Positions 35,301 to 45,081 are shown, counted from the first letter of the stretch. The stretch: DNA of 64,000 bases from Novosphingobium chloroacetimidivorans (GCF_014204535.1 NZ_JACHLR010000007.1:62001-126000), one strand, 5' to 3'. The notes: a model not told the origin generated them from the sequence alone. Program-made: numbers and translations.

Positions 35301-35666
35301 GCAACATATTCGCGTCGGATAACCGTCGATAGCACAATGGTGGCGCCCGGGCGTAAGCTCCTGCTGGACCTTGGCCAGGTGCACGAACTCGCGGTGGTGT
35401 CGCTGGACGGCCGCGAGATCGCGACGGCCTGGAAGGCGCCGTACCGGATCGACCTGACGGGCAAGGTCACGCCCGGTGCGCACCGGCTGGAGATCAAGGT
35501 CGTGAACCTGTGGGTCAACCGGCTGATCGGCGATCGCCAGCCCGGTGCGAAGCCGGTCACCTGGGCGCCGCAATCGCCCTACAAGGCCGACTCGCCGTTG
35601 CTGCCGTCCGGGCTGATCGGACCGGTCATGCTGGTCGCCCAAGAGGAGGGAGTGCCCGCACGCTGA
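32313..35666 (+). CDS. Glycoside hydrolase family 106 (alpha-L-rhamnosidase)
   Basis: A 1117-residue secreted or periplasmic enzyme with signal peptide MARLKTLAIVLAGVSAAPMLA. The start of the mature protein, RPQVWWHWMSGNVSAEGALLDLEWMHRVGIGGVHAF, is characteristic of GH106, which removes terminal alpha-L-rhamnose from plant glycosides and pectins. The C-terminal third looks like a galactose-binding beta-sandwich (RITVDSTMVAPGRKLLLDLGQVHELAVVSLDGREI). ATG 32313 follows GGGGGAATGCGG, while the frame from 32283 lacks a site. It is convergent with the LamG gene and shares an operator type with the nearby receptor. Confidence 0.88.
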   Translation: MARLKTLAIVLAGVSAAPMLAQEPLVAGAPDTTFPSLEQGFREPPAAARPQVWWHWMSGNVSAEGALLDLEWMHRVGIGGVHAFAGGGRLEETYVDKPLSFMSPGWRSAYRQAVARARALGIEVTIAGSPGWSQTGGPWVEPRDGMKKYVWSEVQVAGGAKAGVLPKPPVVPGPFQAAPRSKGFGPVLPFPPEYGDAAIFAFPTPAGEGLPAPRYTASAADVSALATAPADLSAAVRLPVPADGTRPYVDLDFGAQRLVRSLTVAGDPLPGFDVLVGDGSGRFRPLARVEKVGAEFPAPQHTFALPETRTQLLRVLFDRPGPARLLPGRPIPAKPTPPIAAITLNRLEANAAPRVDRFESKAGFQSVVDVEQRGATGPTGGAIDPRTVLDLSGRLRPDGTLDWTAPKGRDWTVVRLGWSLTGQVNNPAELSATGLEVDKLDPVAVKAYMAKLFSLYEKDAGVPIGKAGIGSLLTDSWEAGAQNWTVGLPERFAKLRGYPMASWLPVLTGRVVGDSRASDAFLFDFHCTLKDLLLTSHYAVLADAARAKGITYYTEAQGDAPRAIGDGLAAKALSDIPTAEYWYRQFSTDPGQPPLIADLAEAASAAHLHGKPLVAAEALTVAAGQDPWSFSPAMLKPVADEIFARGVNRMLLHDSHHQPDPARKPGLALGFFGQYFNRNETWAEQARPWVDYLARTSFLLQQGRAVADVLYFYGEEQNLTQRFEHGFNIDVPQGTPFDYVDAGSLASVVTVEDGRLVTPSGMNYRLLFLPAFVDRLTLPTLERIAQLVRDGAVLVGKRPVGGLGVTSTDAKVRAAVDRLWGEGDTPVHAFGKGRVLATSDLRSVLVSEGIAPDIDIPAGARLMGTHRRVGEGDVYFLSNRSDQPLRASVGLRATGTPQWWSAEDGRARPLSYVRDGAFTRVDLDLEGHGAGFVVFRPGGPERLEVAPARTVATATIAGPWQVSFEPGRGAPATARFPTLTDWSGNADTGIRYFSGGATYSRRITVDSTMVAPGRKLLLDLGQVHELAVVSLDGREIATAWKAPYRIDLTGKVTPGAHRLEIKVVNLWVNRLIGDRQPGAKPVTWAPQSPYKADSPLLPSGLIGPVMLVAQEEGVPAR

Positions 35667-35680
35667 TGTCAGCGCGCGGG
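35655..35680 (+). terminator. Stem-loop over the rhamnosidase stop codon
   Basis: A 5+5 bp stem with one A-C mismatch, a four-base loop ATGT and a following TCTTG. It overlaps the TGA and separates the gene from the convergent LamG-protein gene. Confidence 0.5.
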
Positions 35681-35696
35681 TCTTGCGGCGACCGCG

Positions 35697-36440
35697 TTAG
35701 CGGGGGCAAGCCTTGTCCGTGGCTTTGCGCGGGGCCTTCATGAACTCGCGCGGAGACAGGGCGCGTTCGCTGAAGCGCAGGCGTGCGATCGCGCCCTTGA
35801 AGTAGCTTTCCTTGTTCAACCGGCTGCCGATGCCGACGTTGCCCGGCCCCTGCGGCAGGAACGGCGTCGTCACCTCGCCCTGCAGCACGCCGTCGACATA
35901 AGTGCGGTAGACGGCGCCGTCGTAGGTCTGGCTGAGCACATACCAGGCGCCGTTGGGATGGATCTTGGCCGGAACCGCCAGCGCGACATCGCCGGCGCGG
36001 CTCTTGAGGTAGCCGTCGATGAAGAAACCGGCCGGGCTGGAGCGCAGCTCGAACATGATGCGGTTGTTGGTATCGTGCGTGGTTTCGGTGTGCGTGACGT
36101 CGGCGCCGGTCTGCGGATTGGTCTCTGCGAGGTGGAGGAAGCGCTGTTCGGTCACGCCGCCTTCCGGACGGATCAGCGCCTCGATGGTGAAGCGTGTGAC
36201 GCCGACCAGCGGACGGCCTTTCACCACAAGACGATCATCGACGCCATCGAAGGCGATCGCCTTGCCGCCGGTCCAGCAGATCACTTGCGGCGTGCTCTCG
36301 ACCGTCACGGGCCTTCCGCCGATCCGGTCGAGGTTGTCGAGCGTCCAGCTCTCCGCCTGCCTGGGCGAAGCAGCCGGGAGCACGAGGAGGGCCAGCGGCA
36401 GCATGCCGCGCGAGATCAGCCAGGCGGCGCTACGCTTCAT
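35697..36440 (-). CDS. Secreted LamG / concanavalin-A-like domain protein
   Basis: A 247-residue exported protein with a signal peptide (MKRSAAWLISRGMLPLALLVLPAAS). The remainder is one laminin-G-like jelly roll: AIAFDGVDDRLVV, FTIEALIRPEG, NGAWYVLSQTYDGAVYRTYVDGVLQGE and IARLRFSERALSPREF are the standard strands. Such domains bind carbohydrate; no catalytic residues are evident. It lies 16 bases downstream of the GH1 gene in the same direction, so it is the last gene of the receptor-glucosidase operon and may help bind glycosidic substrates at the cell surface or in the periplasm. Confidence 0.8.
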   Translation of the reverse strand: MKRSAAWLISRGMLPLALLVLPAASPRQAESWTLDNLDRIGGRPVTVESTPQVICWTGGKAIAFDGVDDRLVVKGRPLVGVTRFTIEALIRPEGGVTEQRFLHLAETNPQTGADVTHTETTHDTNNRIMFELRSSPAGFFIDGYLKSRAGDVALAVPAKIHPNGAWYVLSQTYDGAVYRTYVDGVLQGEVTTPFLPQGPGNVGIGSRLNKESYFKGAIARLRFSERALSPREFMKAPRKATDKACPR

Positions 36441-36456
36441 CGTTCGTCCTCTCTTG

Positions 36457-37884
36457 TCAAACCAGCGCGTTGCGCGCGATCAATTCGCGGAACCACTCCG
36501 CGCTCAGCTTGGGCACGCGCTGCTGCGTCGCGAAGTCGGTGTAGAAGATACCGAACCTGGCGGCGAAGCCTTCGGCCCACTCGAAGTTGTCCAGCAGCGA
36601 CCACAGCATATAGCCCGCGACCGGGTATCCCTCCGCCGTCGCACGCTGCAGCTCTCCCAGGTAGCTGTGCAGGTACATGATGCGCTCGGCATCGTCGACC
36701 TGACGGTTTCGCACGAGTTCGTCCTGCGCCAGCGTGCCGTTCTCGGCGACGTAGATGGCGCGCGGCTTGGCGATCTCCGTCAGCAGGCGCGGGCCCCAGT
36801 AGGCGGCCGCGGGAGCGACGCGCAGGAACTTCAGGCCCATGTTGGGATAGCTGGGGCTGCCCTTCACCAGGCGATAGCCCTGCGGTCCCTCGTCGGGCGC
36901 GACGTAGTCGCCGGTGTAGATGTTGAGGCCGATGAAATCGAGCGGACTGCCGATCGCCTCCATGTCGCCCGGCTGCGTCCTTGCCGCGTTCTCGCCTTCC
37001 AGGGCGTGGTACTCGTCCGAGTAGCGCCCTTCGAGCATCGGCATCAGGTGCCGCGCATTCATCCAGCGGAACGCCTTGCGCGCGGCCTCGATGAACGCAG
37101 GCGTCTCGATCGCGGGTATGGGGTTGTAGTTGTTCTCCGCCATGCCGATCCGCACCGGCTTCCTGGCCGTGGCGCGGATCGCCTGCGTGCCCAGGCCATG
37201 CGCGAGCAGGCCGTGGTGACGCGCCTGGTTGAGCTCACGCGCGCCGAGCTGCTCGCCCGGAGCGTGGCGGCCCTGGCCATAGCCGATGTCGATGAACGAA
37301 CGGACTTCGTTCACCGTGATGTAGTCGTGGACCCGGTCCGAGAATTCCTTGGCCACGAACCCGGCGTAGTCGGCGAAGGCAAGCGCCGTGTCGCGCGAGT
37401 GCCAGGCGCCCTTAAGACCGGTGGGCAGGTCCCAGTGGAACAGGGTGACGAACGGGGTGATGCCGGCTTCGAGCAGGTCGTCGATCACCCGCTTGTAGTG
37501 ATCGACGCCTTTCTGGTTGGGCTTGCCCTTGCCGCTCGGGAAGATACGCGACCAGGCGAAGGACAGTCGGTAGATGTTCGCGCCGACCGCCTGCAGGCAT
37601 TTGCGGTCGTCCGTGAAGCGATGGTAGCTGTCGCAGGCGATGTCGCCGTTGGTGCCGTCCTTGATCCGGCCCGGCGTATGCGAGAACACGTCCCAGATCG
37701 TCTCGCCGCGGCCGTCTTCCTTGACCGCGCCTTCGATCTGGTAGGATGCCGTCGCGCAGCCCCATTGGAAGTTCTTCGGAAATGGCCGGTCCTGCACGGC
37801 GGCCTGCGCCAGCGTCGCACCGGAACCCAGCGCGGGCACCAGCCCCAGCAGCTTGGCGGCGTCGCGCCGTGTTACCTTGACCAT
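36457..37884 (-). CDS. Family 1 beta-glucosidase, Tat-exported
   Basis: A 475-residue GH1 enzyme. The N-terminus has a twin-arginine signal (VTRRDAAKLLGLVPALGSGATLAQAA). The catalytic acid/base is Glu193 in YITVNEV and the nucleophile is Glu381 in YVAENG; TLFHWDLP at 147-154 is the conserved substrate strand. The usual NEP proline is valine here. It would cleave beta-glucosides in the periplasm after uptake by the neighbouring receptor. The start follows TTAGGAG. An unusual paired hairpin lies in the 64 bases between the receptor stop and this start. Confidence 0.93.
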   Translation of the reverse strand: MVKVTRRDAAKLLGLVPALGSGATLAQAAVQDRPFPKNFQWGCATASYQIEGAVKEDGRGETIWDVFSHTPGRIKDGTNGDIACDSYHRFTDDRKCLQAVGANIYRLSFAWSRIFPSGKGKPNQKGVDHYKRVIDDLLEAGITPFVTLFHWDLPTGLKGAWHSRDTALAFADYAGFVAKEFSDRVHDYITVNEVRSFIDIGYGQGRHAPGEQLGARELNQARHHGLLAHGLGTQAIRATARKPVRIGMAENNYNPIPAIETPAFIEAARKAFRWMNARHLMPMLEGRYSDEYHALEGENAARTQPGDMEAIGSPLDFIGLNIYTGDYVAPDEGPQGYRLVKGSPSYPNMGLKFLRVAPAAAYWGPRLLTEIAKPRAIYVAENGTLAQDELVRNRQVDDAERIMYLHSYLGELQRATAEGYPVAGYMLWSLLDNFEWAEGFAARFGIFYTDFATQQRVPKLSAEWFRELIARNALV

Positions 37885-37903
37885 TGGTACTCCTAAGCAA
37901 GGT

Positions 37904-37940
37904 CCTCCGGCACGATCCCGAAAACGGGCAGCGCCGGAGG
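37904..37940 (-). promoter_or_regulatory. Intercistronic nested hairpin between receptor and glucosidase genes
   Basis: An outer 8-bp stem (CCTCCGGC/GCCGGAGG) encloses an inner CCCG-AAAA-CGGG hairpin. It is inside an operon, so it may protect the upstream mRNA or lower downstream expression. Confidence 0.5.
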
Positions 37941-37948
37941 AGAGGGAA

Positions 37949-40732
37949 TCAGAACTTGGTCGTTACACCCAGGTTGATGGTCCGGCCCAGGGTCGCGCCG
38001 TTGGCATAGCCTGCGGGGCGGTTGGCGTTCATCGCACCGAGGTACACCGGCGGGTCCTGGTCGAACAGGTTGGCGACGGTCAAGTCGATGCGGGTATTCT
38101 TTGCCTGCGTGAAGTCGCCCAGATCGACGCCGGCGTAGATGTCGACGACGGTGTAGGAGTTCACGCGGCGCTGCGGCGGTGCGTTGTTGACCGGGATGTC
38201 ATAGCCGCCCGAACGGCGCACGTTGGCGCGCAGCGTGGCCGGTCCTGAAATCGCACCGAAGGACACGACCGCGTTGTAGCGCGGCGAGCCGACCACGGCC
38301 TCACCATCGAGATAGTCGATGAAGGGACCGCCCTGACGCGAGGAGATGTCGCGCTTCAGGTTGTACGTCGCCGCGATCGAGCCGAACACGCGGCCGAACG
38401 AAACGTCCGAGCTGTAGGACAGGCTCGCGTCTATGCCCGAAAGCTTGGCCGTGCCGAAGTTGTTGCGGCGCGCGTCGATCACGTCCGCCACGATGGCGCC
38501 GGGAGCGACGAGATCGGCGATCGAACGGATCGAAGGCGCCGCACCGTTGTCGATGCGCAGCCACAGGGGCTGGATGCTGTTGAGGTAGTCGGCCGTGCAG
38601 GCGCCGTTCGCCGAAGCGGACTTCTGCTGCGGGGCGTAGCCGACGCCGCACAAGTTGTAGGCCGTGGCCGACGCTCCGGTCGAGCCGCCGAACGCCGTCA
38701 ACGCCTGGCTGATCAGCTTGTCGACCTTGGTGTTCCAGTACGTCACGCTGGCGCGCAGGTTCGGAACGGCTTCCGGCGTCCAGTCGGCGCCGATCGAGTA
38801 GGTGCGACCTTCCTGCGGATCGAGGTTCACGCCAGCGCCGGCGATGAAGATCTGGTAGACGTTGGTGGCCAGCGTCTGGATCTGCAGGCGCGTGTCGATC
38901 TGGTTGCCCGAGTCCGCCAGGCTCGGCGCCACGAACGTGGTCTGGTAGTTGGCGCGGATCAGCAGGTCGCGCACCGGGCGGTAGTCCACGGCGATGCGCG
39001 GGTTGGTCGTGCCGCCGAAGTCGCTGTAGTGATCGTAGCGGACGGCCCCGTTCAGCGCCAAAGCGTAGACGCCCGGGATCGAGTTGCCCTCTCCCACGAT
39101 GGGCACGTACAGTTCCGCGAAGGCCGCCTTGATGGTGCGATCGGAATCGAAGCTGCGCAGGCCGGTGCGGTCGCCGATCGGGCCGGTGACCGTCTGGTTG
39201 TCCAGCGTCTGGCGACGGATCTCGCCACCGCCGGCAAGCTTCACTTCACCGCCGGGCAGCTCGAACAGCGTGCCGTTGGCGACGAGCGTGCCGCTGGTGA
39301 TCGAGTTCACGCCGCGCGAGTAGAGCTCGTAATCCGCCAGAGCACTGCGCACCGAAGCATCGGTGAGTGCCGGGTCGTAGGGGTTGAAGTTCGTGGCGGT
39401 GAGCGCCGCGCCGTTCACGCCCGTGCGATCCTGAACCTTGGAAACGCTGCGGCCGTAGAGGAAGTCGGCGCGAACGTCCCAGGCGTCGCTGACCTTCCAG
39501 GTCAGGCTCGGCGAGAACTGGTACTGGCTGTAGGTCTGGGGCGAGACACGGCTGTTGCCGATGGCGCGGCCATAGTTCAGCGCCACCGTCTGCCGGGTCG
39601 ATCCGCCGACCGGCCGGAAGAACGGGTTTGCCGGCGTGATGACGTAGGAGCTCGTGATGTTGGCGATGTCGGAGTAGATCTTCGTGGAGCGCTTGGACCA
39701 GAGCGCATCCATGCTGAACTTCACGCTGTCCGAGATCTCCTGCTGGATGAAGCCGAAGACGTTGCCGCGCTCTTCGCTGGGCACGAGGCTGGTGTTGTCG
39801 GTCGCGTCGCAGCGCGGTGCGGTGCCGATCGGAGCCAGCCCATTGCCGCTGTAGAGCTGGCCGTTGACCGTGAACGTGCCGTACTCGCACGAGGTGCGGC
39901 GGGTGTCCTGGCCGCCATAGCGGCGGAAGTCGGTGGTGATGTAGTCGCGGTCGCGGCCGAAGATCGCGTCGTGCTTGTTGTAGGTCCCGCTGACGAAGGC
40001 CGAGCCGGTACTCCAGCTCTTGCCGATCACGCCGGTGATCGTGTTCTCGTGATAGTCGTCGCCGAAGATGTGCTGCCCGTGCACCTGCACGCCGTCGATC
40101 TCCTTGCGGGTCACGAAGTTCACGACGCCGCCGATGGCGTCCGAACCGTAAGTCGCCGAACCGCCGTCGGGCAGGACCTGGACCGTCTCCAGGATGTCGG
40201 ACGGGATGAGGTCCGGATCGGCGTCGGTCGAAAGGATACCGACGGGAACGACGCGGTGGCCGTTGATGAGGACCAGCGTCGCATTCGTGCCGGACGCCAG
40301 ACCCGTGGCGGACCCGATGCCGCGCAAGCTGATCTTGTTCACCGCTGCGCCAAAGTCGGCGCTGCCGGTGGGCAGTGCGTTGAAGGACGAAAGCTGGGGA
40401 ACTGTCTGGTTCAGCAGATCCTTGGCCGCGGTCACGCCGGTCGACGCGATCGTGTCACGGCCCACGTTGACCAGTGCCGCGCCGGTCGGTTGAGCAACAC
40501 CGCGGATCAGCGTTCCGGTAACGACGATGTCCTCACCTGCGCTCGCTGTCTCGTCGCCAGTGGTGTCGGTCGGCTGGGCTTGTGCAGCGGTCGGCGTGCC
40601 GGTCGCGTTGGGGTCCTGTGCAGCAGGATCCTGCGCGAACGCCGGGCCGGATGCGAGCGCGAAGCACAGGGCGGTTCCGCCCAACAGTGCAAGGCGCTGG
40701 AACCGATAAGCGTTGAGATTTGTTGCAGGCAT
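37949..40732 (-). CDS. TonB-dependent receptor for a glycoside or oligosaccharide
   Basis: A 927-residue outer-membrane receptor with signal peptide (RLALLGGTALCFALASGPAFA) and a Gln/Pro/Thr-rich linker before the TonB box region EDIVVTGTLIRG. The plug contains LVLINGHRVVPVG and GSATYGSDAIGGVVNFVTRK, typical of the large nutrient receptors of sphingomonads; the barrel ends in LGVTTKF. ATG 40732 is preceded by GGGGGGAAAC. It heads an operon with GH1 and LamG genes and carries the TTGGCCTGTCCAA operator in its promoter, so plant glycosides are the likely ligand class. Confidence 0.92.
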   Translation of the reverse strand: MPATNLNAYRFQRLALLGGTALCFALASGPAFAQDPAAQDPNATGTPTAAQAQPTDTTGDETASAGEDIVVTGTLIRGVAQPTGAALVNVGRDTIASTGVTAAKDLLNQTVPQLSSFNALPTGSADFGAAVNKISLRGIGSATGLASGTNATLVLINGHRVVPVGILSTDADPDLIPSDILETVQVLPDGGSATYGSDAIGGVVNFVTRKEIDGVQVHGQHIFGDDYHENTITGVIGKSWSTGSAFVSGTYNKHDAIFGRDRDYITTDFRRYGGQDTRRTSCEYGTFTVNGQLYSGNGLAPIGTAPRCDATDNTSLVPSEERGNVFGFIQQEISDSVKFSMDALWSKRSTKIYSDIANITSSYVITPANPFFRPVGGSTRQTVALNYGRAIGNSRVSPQTYSQYQFSPSLTWKVSDAWDVRADFLYGRSVSKVQDRTGVNGAALTATNFNPYDPALTDASVRSALADYELYSRGVNSITSGTLVANGTLFELPGGEVKLAGGGEIRRQTLDNQTVTGPIGDRTGLRSFDSDRTIKAAFAELYVPIVGEGNSIPGVYALALNGAVRYDHYSDFGGTTNPRIAVDYRPVRDLLIRANYQTTFVAPSLADSGNQIDTRLQIQTLATNVYQIFIAGAGVNLDPQEGRTYSIGADWTPEAVPNLRASVTYWNTKVDKLISQALTAFGGSTGASATAYNLCGVGYAPQQKSASANGACTADYLNSIQPLWLRIDNGAAPSIRSIADLVAPGAIVADVIDARRNNFGTAKLSGIDASLSYSSDVSFGRVFGSIAATYNLKRDISSRQGGPFIDYLDGEAVVGSPRYNAVVSFGAISGPATLRANVRRSGGYDIPVNNAPPQRRVNSYTVVDIYAGVDLGDFTQAKNTRIDLTVANLFDQDPPVYLGAMNANRPAGYANGATLGRTINLGVTTKF

Positions 40733-40782
40733 GTTTCCCCCCAGTTTCAACGACCGTAATCGGTCTGCTGAGTACAATTAAA

Positions 40783-40795
40783 TTGGCCTGTCCAA
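40783..40795. promoter_or_regulatory. Operator candidate TTGGCCTGTCCAA in the receptor promoter
   Basis: This near-palindrome lies inside the spacer of a probable minus-strand promoter: TTGACA reads from 40803 to 40798 and a TAATTG hexamer follows 17 bases on. ACAATT and AATTGT flank it. Its position would block RNA polymerase, so repression is expected. It differs from the 32267 site at two of 13 bases. Confidence 0.55.
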
Positions 40796-40931
40796 ATTGT
40801 CAACGAAGGGTGTTTGACGATCAATCCGTGGAGCATGAGCGCCAGAGATACACTATGCGACACAAAGGCGCATTGTGCCATGCCACGGCCTTGCTTAGTA
40901 AGGGACTGACCAAAAAATAGGGGGATGAACG

Positions 40932-42914
40932 ATGCGAGCTCTTCGGCCGAATATACAGCGCACGGCGCGAGCGATGGCGTGGACCGCCGGTGTGGTGCTC
41001 TGCACCGGTCTGACCACGGCGTTGCAGGCGGGGGTGGTGGAGGATGCACCACCTCCGAAGCCTGAACCCGTCACCATCAGCGAACTTCCCCTGCCTCCCA
41101 CCGCTCCGGCCGACACTCCGGGCTCATGCACCCGCGCCGTCAACCCACGCGGGACCGGCTGCATCTCCGCCAGCGAGTACGGCCTGCAAGAAGGCCCGGG
41201 TGCGATGTGGGACAACCGCCATGTCCTGATGACCGTGACCTTCACGGGGGCGCCTGCAGCGCCTGCTCCCGCAAGCATCTACAGCGGCGAGCAGGTCATC
41301 GCCATTCGCCTGGATGGTACGAAGTTTCCCAACGGCGATCCCTGGAAGTGCCTGACCTGCGGCGTGCCGGAGCAGAACCGCAGGGGAACCCTGATCACCG
41401 CTAACCCGATGGGCGAGAGCGATGCCCACGGCGACAAGGAAGCGCTCGCACCTCGCATGCCGCTCGACCATCCGCAGGCGTTTCCCGATGGCAAGCGTGT
41501 CCTTGCCGGGCCCAACGTGATCGACTGCGGCCCGCATGAACTGACTTCCACGGCGTGCACGCCGGACAAAGTCCGCATCTTCCCCGTGCGGTGGGGCCGG
41601 ACCCCGGACGGATCGGGCCCGGGCAGCGTCTTTCGCGAGCAACGGCTGAACCCGGACGGCGTACACATGAACTGGAGCGCGTTCGCGCCCAGCCCCGGCG
41701 GGGTCGAGCAATTCGGCTACCTGGGCAAACTGGTGTTCAATCCCAAGCCGAAGATGGGCGAACCGAACGTTCCTCGCTACGATATCGAGAACGTCTATCT
41801 GCTCCTCAACAACACAGACCCCACATTCAACCAGTTCTCTATCGATCCCAAGAACCCGAAGAAGCTGGTCCACAACGAGCCGCGTGGGCAGATCGGCGAG
41901 ATGCGGGGCTGGACCCGCGATGGCCGCAACGTCATCGGCATGGGCTTCCCCGAAGCGGGAAATCCTGACTTGTTCATCACGAACCTGACCGATGGCGCGT
42001 CACATCGCCTGACCCGCGATCCGGCTTATACCGATCCGATGATGATGTCGCCGGACGACAAATGGTTTGTCGCCATGGATACGCGCACGACCACGCGGCA
42101 CCTCTACTATTCGGCGATGCAGGGCATCCCCCCGCTGACCGACACGCTTACGCTCCCGATCGCGGTGTGCTGCTACAACGATGGCAACCGGCGCTTCTTC
42201 CAGCCCATCCTGATCGATGCCAAGGGCGACCGGGGCCGCTATCGGGGCCAGCAGCTCAATGCCGGACCGGGCACGCCGGGCAGCTTCAGCGATCCCGACT
42301 GGAACGGCCGTGCCGATCCGGCCTGGTCCCCGGACGGGACCCGGGTGATCTACTGGCAGGCGCTGGTCACTGCGCCTGCCTGTGGAGAGGGGCGCAAGCA
42401 GCCTTGCCCCACTTCGACGGCGCCAGGCGGACGCCGCACGCGGTTGATGATGGCGCACCTGACCAGCCGCAAGCCGATGCCGACTCGCAAGGTCACGCCC
42501 AAGCCCATCAATGTCGACTGGGCCATCGCGCTGCGACCCGGCGATCCCCTCCCCAAGCGGCCGTTGGAACTGCCCGCGGGAACGTTCGTGCTGAACGGCA
42601 AGGTGGCCGGAACCGCCAACGTACGGGTCGAGTACCATCCCGCAGGCGGGATCAAGACGGTCGATGTGCGCTACACCGGCTACACCGATGACGGCCAGCA
42701 CATCATCGACGGGACGGAATCGGCCACCCGCGCAAAGCCCGGCTTCCTCAGCCCGGTCGTATGGCAGGCGGATCTGCGCGCGTCCGGGGTGCAGACCGGC
42801 ACCAAGAAGACGAGCCCGGGCGGCTTCGTGCTCAGCTTCCGCGGCCCTGAGAAGGGCGAACTGGTCACGACCATCGACGGGCGCGAGTATCGCTCGCCTC
42901 CCGTCAGCCGCTGA
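40932..42914 (+). CDS. Exported TolB-like beta-propeller protein
   Basis: A 660-residue protein with an N-terminal signal segment (MAWTAGVVLCTGLTTALQAG). The body has repeated WD40/TolB-like blades, such as MRGWTRDGRNVIGMGF, MMMSPDDKWFVAMDTR and DPAWSPDGTRVIYW. Ten or so cysteines, several in pairs (KCLTCG, VCCY), suggest disulfides in the periplasm. No catalytic site is seen. It is divergent from the receptor and separated from it by the operator-bearing promoter, so it is probably regulated with the glycoside genes. The precise function is unknown. The start ATG follows GGGGGATGAACG. Confidence 0.75.
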   Translation: MRALRPNIQRTARAMAWTAGVVLCTGLTTALQAGVVEDAPPPKPEPVTISELPLPPTAPADTPGSCTRAVNPRGTGCISASEYGLQEGPGAMWDNRHVLMTVTFTGAPAAPAPASIYSGEQVIAIRLDGTKFPNGDPWKCLTCGVPEQNRRGTLITANPMGESDAHGDKEALAPRMPLDHPQAFPDGKRVLAGPNVIDCGPHELTSTACTPDKVRIFPVRWGRTPDGSGPGSVFREQRLNPDGVHMNWSAFAPSPGGVEQFGYLGKLVFNPKPKMGEPNVPRYDIENVYLLLNNTDPTFNQFSIDPKNPKKLVHNEPRGQIGEMRGWTRDGRNVIGMGFPEAGNPDLFITNLTDGASHRLTRDPAYTDPMMMSPDDKWFVAMDTRTTTRHLYYSAMQGIPPLTDTLTLPIAVCCYNDGNRRFFQPILIDAKGDRGRYRGQQLNAGPGTPGSFSDPDWNGRADPAWSPDGTRVIYWQALVTAPACGEGRKQPCPTSTAPGGRRTRLMMAHLTSRKPMPTRKVTPKPINVDWAIALRPGDPLPKRPLELPAGTFVLNGKVAGTANVRVEYHPAGGIKTVDVRYTGYTDDGQHIIDGTESATRAKPGFLSPVVWQADLRASGVQTGTKKTSPGGFVLSFRGPEKGELVTTIDGREYRSPPVSR

Positions 42915-42969
42915 GGACGACCCATCCCGCACGCTCGTAACGCGTGCAACGACACGACTGCCGCCATAC

Positions 42970-43008
42970 TGCCCGCCCACTTGCGACAACGGCCGCAAGG
43001 GGCGGGCA
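42970..43008 (+). terminator. Long stem-loop after the propeller protein gene
   Basis: TGCCCGCCC-A-CTTGCG pairs with CGCAAG-GGGCGGGCA, a 15-bp stem with one bulged base and an 8-base loop, 55 bases after the stop codon. Confidence 0.65.
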
Positions 43009-43148
43009 CGCCATCGGCGCCCCCCCCAGCCGATCCACTTGCACACCATTGCCCTCAAGCTGGCTCGACAAGAGCGCGATTTGGTGGTGACGCTGGCCCG
43101 GGCTCGTGATCCCCTCGCGCCTTTATCGAACGAGAGTGAGCGCGAAGC

Positions 43149-44229
<1,081 letters not shown>

Positions 44230-44240
<11 letters not shown>

Positions 44241-45081
44241 TGCTGCCACCAAGCAATCCGCTGATGTAGTAGCGCTGCAGCGGCAGGAAGATCAGCAGCA
44301 CCGGCAGCGTCGTCACCACGGAGGCGGCCATCATCAGCTCGCCGTCCTGGGCATGCTCGCGCACGATGGCGGCGACGGCGACCGGCAGCGTGTACTTGTG
44401 CTGATCGGTGAGCACGATCAGCGGCCACAGGAAGTCGTTCCAGCTGCCCAGAAACAGGAACAGCGCCAGCGTCACGGTGATCGGGGCCAGCAGCGGCAGC
44501 ACGATCGAGCGGAAGATACGCGCCTCGCTCGCGCCATCGAGCCGGGCGGCGTCGAGCATCTCGTCGGGGATCGCCAGCGCGGCCTGACGCACGAACAGGA
44601 CCGAGAAGATGCCGGCCAGCCCCGGCAGGATCACGCCGGCATAGCTGTTGACCAGCCCCAGCTCCTTGAACAGCAGGAACAGCGGCAGCATCGCCACCTG
44701 CCCCGGCACGACCAGCCCGGCGATCAGTAGCTTGAGCAGCCGCTCGCGTCCGGTGAAGCGCAGCTTGGCGAAGGCATAGCCGGCCGGGATCGTCAGCAGC
44801 AGCCCCAGCACGGTGGCAAGGACGGCGATGAGCAGGCTGTTGCCCAGCGCGGGCAAGACGCGATAGTCGAACCACGCACCATCGATCTCGCGGCGGACCA
44901 GCAACTCGTAATAGTTCTCCCACGACCAGCGCTCGGGCCAGAACGGCGGCGGGAACTGGCTGGAGGCACCACGCGGCATGAACGAGACGGTGACCATCCA
45001 CACCAGCGGGACCAGCGTCACGGCAGTCAGCAGCGCCACCAGCGAATTGGCGACGATCGCGCGGGTGCGACGCCGCCCCAT
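44230..45081 (-). CDS. Sugar ABC transporter permease, MalG type
   Basis: A 283-residue inner-membrane permease with six hydrophobic helices. The EAA-loop is DEMLDAARLDGASEARIFRSIVLPLLAP, the coupling site for the ATPase, and the end (ISGLLGGSIKG) is the MalG-family C-terminus. The N-terminal RRRTRAI segment is cytoplasmic. The start ATG 45081 shares one base with the stop of the MalF-type gene (TGATG). It is third in the operon binding protein - MalF - MalG. Confidence 0.92.

Noticed and set aside
36019..37896. A 625-codon plus-strand frame opposite the LamG and GH1 genes
   Set aside because: It spans two genes whose catalytic and signal sequences are clear on the minus strand.
39029..40759. 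A 576-codon plus-strand frame opposite the glycoside receptor
   Set aside because: A shadow of the receptor. Its composition is repetitive Arg/Val/Asp typical of antisense translation.
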